A DNA stretch of 10,694 nucleotides from DASQHM01 sp035632095 (lineage in GTDB: Bacteria; Pseudomonadota; Alphaproteobacteria; Ferrovibrionales; Ferrovibrionaceae), in NCBI GenBank assembly GCA_035632095.1, contig DASQHM010000211.1, positions 1-10,694 on the forward strand, in the 5' to 3' direction. The position numbers and the translations under genes are program-made. Numbering within the stretch: position 1 is the stretch's first letter; each line of letters opens with the position of its first letter. The notes below the pieces were generated by a model that was not told the DNA's origin, did not search any database, and saw only the letters and a program-made list of their open reading frames with translations. This document shows, piece after piece, positions 7,794-10,694 of this stretch.

Positions 7794-8560
7794 GTGCCAT
7801 GCCCGCACCTGCCGCCGCCGCGGCGCCTGCCTTGCGGGTGCGCAATCTGGAAGTGCGCTATGGCGACCTTGTCGGCGTGGCCGACGTGTCGCTCGAGGTC
7901 CCGGCCGGCGGCATCGTCGCGCTGCTCGGCTCCAACGGGGCCGGCAAGACGACGACGCTGAACGCCATCGCCGGACTGGTGCCGACGAGCGCCGGTGCGA
8001 TCGAGTGGCAGGGCGAGCGCATCGAGGGCCTGCCCGCATATGCAATCGTGCCCAAGGGCCTGGCGCTGTCGCCCGAGGGCTGGCGGCTCTTCGTGCAGCA
8101 GACGGTCGAACAAAATCTCAGATTGGGTGCCAGCGCGCTTCCGAAATCCCGGTCGCTAGGCGATTTGCTTGACCGGGTCTACGGCATCTTTCCGCGGCTG
8201 AAGGAGCGCCGGAAGCAGCGGGCCGGCACGCTGTCGGGCGGCGAGCGGCAGATGCTGGCGCTTGGGCGCGCACTGATGAGCGCGCCCAAGCTCCTGCTGC
8301 TCGACGAACCGAGCCTTGGCCTCGCGCCGACCATCATCGAAACGCTGTACGATACCCTGCAGCAACTGCATCGCGAGGGTCTGACATTGCTTTTGGCGGA
8401 GCAGGCGGTGCCGTTGGCGCTCGAAGTCGCCGATTACGCCTACGTGCTGCAGACCGGGCGCACCGTGCTTGAGGGCCGGTCGGCCGATCTGTCAGGCAAT
8501 CCGCAGGTGCAGCGCATCTATCTCGGTCTCGGCGGCGAATCCGCCGCCGACGCGCGCTGA
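7790..8560 (+). CDS. livF: Branched-chain amino acid-type ABC transporter ATP-binding protein LivF
   Basis: The 256-residue second ATPase of the importer shows Walker A GSNGAGKTT (47-55, K53), the LivF-type loop SPEGWRLF with Glu96 at the Q-loop position, signature LSGGE (148-152), Walker B LLLLDEP (168-174, E173) and Gln205 at the H-switch position in AEQA. Glu at the Q-loop and Gln at the H-switch are normal for LivF. The first 14 residues are an Ala/Pro-rich extension. Translation could start at the second ATG (7799), but the first has GGAG at 7779-7782 with seven-base spacing and an ATGA overlap with livG. It is the last gene of the importer; 20 bases separate it from the next gene. Confidence 0.94.
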   Translation: MSAMPAPAAAAAPALRVRNLEVRYGDLVGVADVSLEVPAGGIVALLGSNGAGKTTTLNAIAGLVPTSAGAIEWQGERIEGLPAYAIVPKGLALSPEGWRLFVQQTVEQNLRLGASALPKSRSLGDLLDRVYGIFPRLKERRKQRAGTLSGGERQMLALGRALMSAPKLLLLDEPSLGLAPTIIETLYDTLQQLHREGLTLLLAEQAVPLALEVADYAYVLQTGRTVLEGRSADLSGNPQVQRIYLGLGGESAADAR

Positions 8561-8566
8561 AGCCGT

Positions 8567-8575
8567 AAGGGAGGG
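8567..8575 (+). promoter_or_regulatory. Strong ribosome binding site of the SMP-30 family gene
   Basis: AAGGGAGGG ends five bases before the ATG at 8581 and fixes that start. It lies in the 20-base gap after livF, too short to hold a separate promoter outside livF, so the gene is probably co-transcribed with the importer but translated independently. Confidence 0.75.
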
Positions 8576-8580
8576 TCCGC

Positions 8581-9495
8581 ATGTTTGCCGCGCCGCCGGT
8601 CATGGAAGCCGAGGTCTTCGCGCGCATTCCGGACAGCTTCGCCAAGCCGGGGCGGAAGTCGCGCTGGCTCGATGTGCAGTTCGGTGGCATGGCGGCGACG
8701 AGCTTTCTCGAAGGCCCGTCGTTCGACCGGGACGGCAATCTTTGGGTCACCGACATACCCTGGGGCCGCCTGTTCAAGGTCGGCCCCAAGGGCGACGTCA
8801 CGCTGGCGATCGAATACGACGGCGAGCCGAACGGCTTGAAGTTCCATAGGGACGGCCGCGGCTTCGTCGCCGATCACAAGAACGGTTTGATGGTGTTCGA
8901 TCCCAAATCGGGCCGCATCGAGCCGTTTCTGGACCGGAGCTTGCTTGAACGCTTCAAGGGCGTGAACGACCTGATCTTCGCCGCCAACGGCGACCTCTAC
9001 TTCACCGACCAGGGCCAAACCGGCCTGCAGGATCCGACGGGGCGGCTGCACCGGCTGCGCACGGACGGCAGGCTCGACACGCTGCTCGACAACGTGCCCA
9101 GCCCCAACGGCCTGGTGCTGAGCCTGGACGAACGGATCGTCTATCTCTGCGTCACGCGTGACAATGCGATCTGGCGCGTGCCGGTCATGCAGGACGGTTC
9201 GGCGAGCAAGGTCGGCGCGTTCATCCGCATGTCGGGCGGAACGGGCCCCGACGGCATGGCCATGGACGAGCAGGGCAATCTCGCGGTCTGCCATGTGGGC
9301 TTCGGCACCGTGTGGCTGTTCAGCGCGCTGGGCGAGCCGCTCTATCGCATCAAGTCCCCGGCGGGATTGCTCACCACCAACTGCGCCTATGGCGGACCCG
9401 AGCGCAAGACGCTGTTCATCACCGAATCCCGGACCGGATCAATTCTCAAGGTGGACCTGCCAGTGGCCGGCCGGATCATGTTCTCGCACCAATAG
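8581..9495 (+). CDS. SMP-30/gluconolactonase/LRE family protein
   Basis: The 304-residue product has the normal length for this six-bladed beta-propeller family of metal-dependent lactonases and esterases (gluconolactonase, regucalcin, Drp35). Expected metal ligands are all visible: Glu44 in LEGPSFD, Asn129 in GVNDLIF, Asn176 in SPNGLVLS and Asp224 in GPDGMAMD. Blade repeats of the type DGNLWVTD recur near 51-58, 136-143 and 229-236. There is no signal peptide, so it should act in the cytoplasm. It lies between the importer and a split TPP decarboxylase. It could hydrolyse a lactone or enol-lactone intermediate before decarboxylation, but that is inference; the family is broad and many members have unknown substrates. 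The stop TAG overlaps the ribosome binding site of the next gene. Confidence 0.92.
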   Translation: MFAAPPVMEAEVFARIPDSFAKPGRKSRWLDVQFGGMAATSFLEGPSFDRDGNLWVTDIPWGRLFKVGPKGDVTLAIEYDGEPNGLKFHRDGRGFVADHKNGLMVFDPKSGRIEPFLDRSLLERFKGVNDLIFAANGDLYFTDQGQTGLQDPTGRLHRLRTDGRLDTLLDNVPSPNGLVLSLDERIVYLCVTRDNAIWRVPVMQDGSASKVGAFIRMSGGTGPDGMAMDEQGNLAVCHVGFGTVWLFSALGEPLYRIKSPAGLLTTNCAYGGPERKTLFITESRTGSILKVDLPVAGRIMFSHQ

Positions 9496-9497
9496 GA
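9494..9497 (+). promoter_or_regulatory. Ribosome binding site overlapping the preceding stop codon
   Basis: AGGA begins within the TAG stop of the SMP-30 gene (9493-9495) and lies six bases before the ATG at 9504. It supports that start for the TPP subunit and suggests translational coupling with the upstream gene. Confidence 0.5.
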
Positions 9498-9503
9498 TAT
9501 TTC

Positions 9504-10025
9504 ATGGCAGCGACAATCGACTGGCCGCTGGATATTCATCGGGCGCTTTCCGCCGAGCAGGTGCGGCAGATCGCCTACGTGCCGGACGCCGGGCACGCGC
9601 GCCTGATCGAGCTTTGCCATAGCGATCCGGCCATGCGCGCCGTGCCGCTCACCACGGAAGAGGAAGGCGCGGGCCTGAGCGCGGGCGCGTGGCTCGGCGG
9701 GCAGCGCGCGGCCTTGCTCATGCAATCGAGCGGCGTCGGCAATTGCATCAACGCCTTCGCCATGATCAAGACTTGCGGCTTTCCGCACCTCTCGCTTGTC
9801 ACTATGCGCGGCGAATGGGGCGAGTTCAATCCGTGGCAAGTGCCCATGGGGCAAACCACCGAAGAGGTCCTGCGGCTCAGCGGCGCGATCGTCTACCGGC
9901 TTGACCGGCCGGAACGCGCCGGCGAGACTGTCTCGGCCGCGGCAAAGCTTGCGTTCGGCAGTTCTGTCCAGGTTGCGGTGCTCATTGCCCAGAGCATGAT
10001 CGGCGCCAAGACTTTCAAGGAGTGA
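9504..10025 (+). CDS. TPP-binding protein, N-terminal (PYR-domain) subunit; sulfopyruvate decarboxylase alpha (ComD)-like
   Basis: The 173-residue product matches the stand-alone pyrimidine-binding half of TPP-dependent 2-oxoacid decarboxylases. The segment TTEEEGAGLSAGAWLGG (50-66) carries the conserved Glu that activates the cofactor (probably E53). MQSSGVGNCINA (73-84) is the characteristic ComD/phosphonopyruvate decarboxylase loop. The frame is open upstream to 9312, but that part overlaps the SMP-30 gene. The ATG at 9504 has AGGA at 9494-9497 and gives the family length. The next gene encodes the matching pyrophosphate-binding half four bases downstream. Active sites in this family form between PYR and PP domains, so both subunits are needed. 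The substrate could be sulfopyruvate, phosphonopyruvate or another 3-substituted pyruvate; no coenzyme M or phosphonate genes are present to choose. Confidence 0.88.
   Translation: MAATIDWPLDIHRALSAEQVRQIAYVPDAGHARLIELCHSDPAMRAVPLTTEEEGAGLSAGAWLGGQRAALLMQSSGVGNCINAFAMIKTCGFPHLSLVTMRGEWGEFNPWQVPMGQTTEEVLRLSGAIVYRLDRPERAGETVSAAAKLAFGSSVQVAVLIAQSMIGAKTFKE
10017..10022 (+). promoter_or_regulatory. Ribosome binding site of the PP-domain subunit gene
   Basis: AAGGAG lies seven bases before the ATG at 10030, inside the last codons of the alpha-like subunit. A nearer ATG at 10025 is in another frame, so the site supports 10030. Confidence 0.65.
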
Positions 10026-10029
10026 TGCC

Positions 10030-10629
10030 ATGACGGCCCCCGCATCCAATGCGCTGCATCGCCGCGACGTGGTCGCCAAGTTGCTGCGCGACCGCGGCGG
10101 ACTTCTGGTGGTGGCGGGTCTCGGCTCGTCAGTCTGGGACTGCACGGCCGCCGGCGACAACCCGATGAATTTCTGCCTTTGGGGCGGCATGGGCCTGGCG
10201 GCGATGACCGGCCTAGGCTTGGCCTGCGCGCAACCGTCGCGCCGCGTGCTGGTGGTGACCGGTGACGGCGAGATGCTTATGGGCCTCGGCTCTTTGGCCA
10301 CCATCGGCGCGCAGCGTCCGGACAACCTTGCGGTGGTGGTCGTCGACAACGAGCGCTACGGCGAGACCGGCATGCAAAAGAGCCACACGGCGCATGGGGT
10401 GGACCTGGCCGCCATCGCTGCCGCATCGGGCTTTCCGCACGCCCGCGTGGTGCGCGACATGGCGGGGGTCGACGCGCTTCGCCACGACATCCACGCCGCC
10501 GCGGGTCCGATCTTCGCGCAGGTGAAGGTGGTGGCGGAAAAGCTGCCGCTGGTGATGCCGCCGCGCGAGGGCGCTCACCTGAAAAGCCGCTTCCGCCAGG
10601 CGCTCCTCGGCGATTCCGCCTTCGCGTAG
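10030..10629 (+). CDS. TPP-dependent enzyme, C-terminal (PP-domain) subunit; sulfopyruvate decarboxylase beta (ComE)-like
   Basis: This 199-residue protein carries the TPP/Mg-binding motif: GDG at 78-80 followed after 25 residues by DN at 106-107 (D79 and N107 as likely metal ligands), continuing as ERYGETG, a form typical of sulfopyruvate and phosphonopyruvate decarboxylases. The stretch NFCLWGGMGLAAMTGLGLA (47-65) is the usual lead-in to the cofactor site. Together with the 173-residue upstream subunit it makes about 370 residues, near the size of single-chain phosphonopyruvate decarboxylase, so the pair looks like a naturally split enzyme rather than a frameshift: each half has its own start and ribosome binding site. 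Its last 55 bases run opposite a probable minus-strand gene. Confidence 0.9.
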   Translation: MTAPASNALHRRDVVAKLLRDRGGLLVVAGLGSSVWDCTAAGDNPMNFCLWGGMGLAAMTGLGLACAQPSRRVLVVTGDGEMLMGLGSLATIGAQRPDNLAVVVVDNERYGETGMQKSHTAHGVDLAAIAAASGFPHARVVRDMAGVDALRHDIHAAAGPIFAQVKVVAEKLPLVMPPREGAHLKSRFRQALLGDSAFA

Positions 10630-10694
10630 GCGCGGGCGGCGCGCAGGTAGCCCAGATCCATGGCGAGCCAGGTGGCGATGCTCAACCAGCGGAA
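10575..10694 (-). CDS. Partial unidentified protein, C-terminal end only, running off the right edge
   Basis: Reading leftward from the window edge, one minus-strand frame stays open for 39 codons and stops at a TGA whose complement is 10575-10577. In the 65 bases beyond the last TPP gene, this frame has G or C at the third position of nearly every codon, matching the bias of the real genes here. The visible chain contains three tryptophans (for example WLAMDLGYLRAARAYAK) and ends in a basic tail (AWRKRLFR). I do not recognise a family. If real, it converges on and overlaps the TPP gene by 55 bases, marking the end of the plus-strand row. Its short length limits certainty. Confidence 0.5.
   Translation of the reverse strand, partial: FRWLSIATWLAMDLGYLRAARAYAKAESPRSAWRKRLFR

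Noticed and set aside
9312..9503. Upstream extension of the TPP alpha-like subunit frame
   Set aside because: It would overlap the SMP-30 gene by more than 180 bases, adds no PYR-domain motif, and lacks the ribosome binding site seen before 9504.
9504..10629. Reading the two TPP genes as one decarboxylase broken by a frameshift
   Set aside because: Each half has its own start, ribosome binding site and natural end, and stand-alone subunits of these sizes are known from ComD/ComE.

Overview
The window is a compact, high-GC, almost fully coding stretch of bacterial chromosome. Nine plus-strand genes sit in one head-to-tail row, followed by the last codons of a minus-strand gene at the right edge. 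Strong G/C preference at third codon positions, the gene types and the layout suggest a proteobacterium, most likely an alphaproteobacterium of the Hyphomicrobiales type. That placement is inference; there is no rRNA or other taxonomic marker here.

Layout. (1) 29-3867: a hydantoinase/oxoprolinase pair, HyuA-like and HyuB-like, joined by an ATGA overlap. (2) 3868-3954: the longest internal gap, with a weak possible promoter and a strong ribosome binding site. (3) 3955-8560: a complete Liv/HAAT-type ABC importer, consisting of a periplasmic binding protein, LivH and LivM permeases, and LivG and LivF ATPases. Every junction from livH onward overlaps. (4) 8581-9495: an SMP-30/gluconolactonase-family beta-propeller hydrolase. 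(5) 9504-10629: a thiamine-diphosphate (TPP) decarboxylase split into an N-terminal (PYR-type) subunit and a C-terminal (PP-type) subunit, resembling sulfopyruvate decarboxylase ComD/ComE or a split phosphonopyruvate decarboxylase. (6) 10575-10694: the C-terminal end of an unidentified minus-strand gene that overlaps the last TPP gene tail to tail.

Working model (inference). The importer takes up a small amide, amino-acid-like or ring compound. HyuAB opens or hydrolyses it (or carboxylates it) using ATP. The SMP-30 protein hydrolyses a lactone or similar ring or ester intermediate. The two-subunit TPP enzyme decarboxylates a 2-oxoacid to an aldehyde. The window has no transcription regulator, carbamoylase (HyuC), aldehyde dehydrogenase or aminotransferase, so the pathway is incomplete and its substrate cannot be named from sequence alone. 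I saw no mobile element, CRISPR array, RNA gene or convincing terminator.
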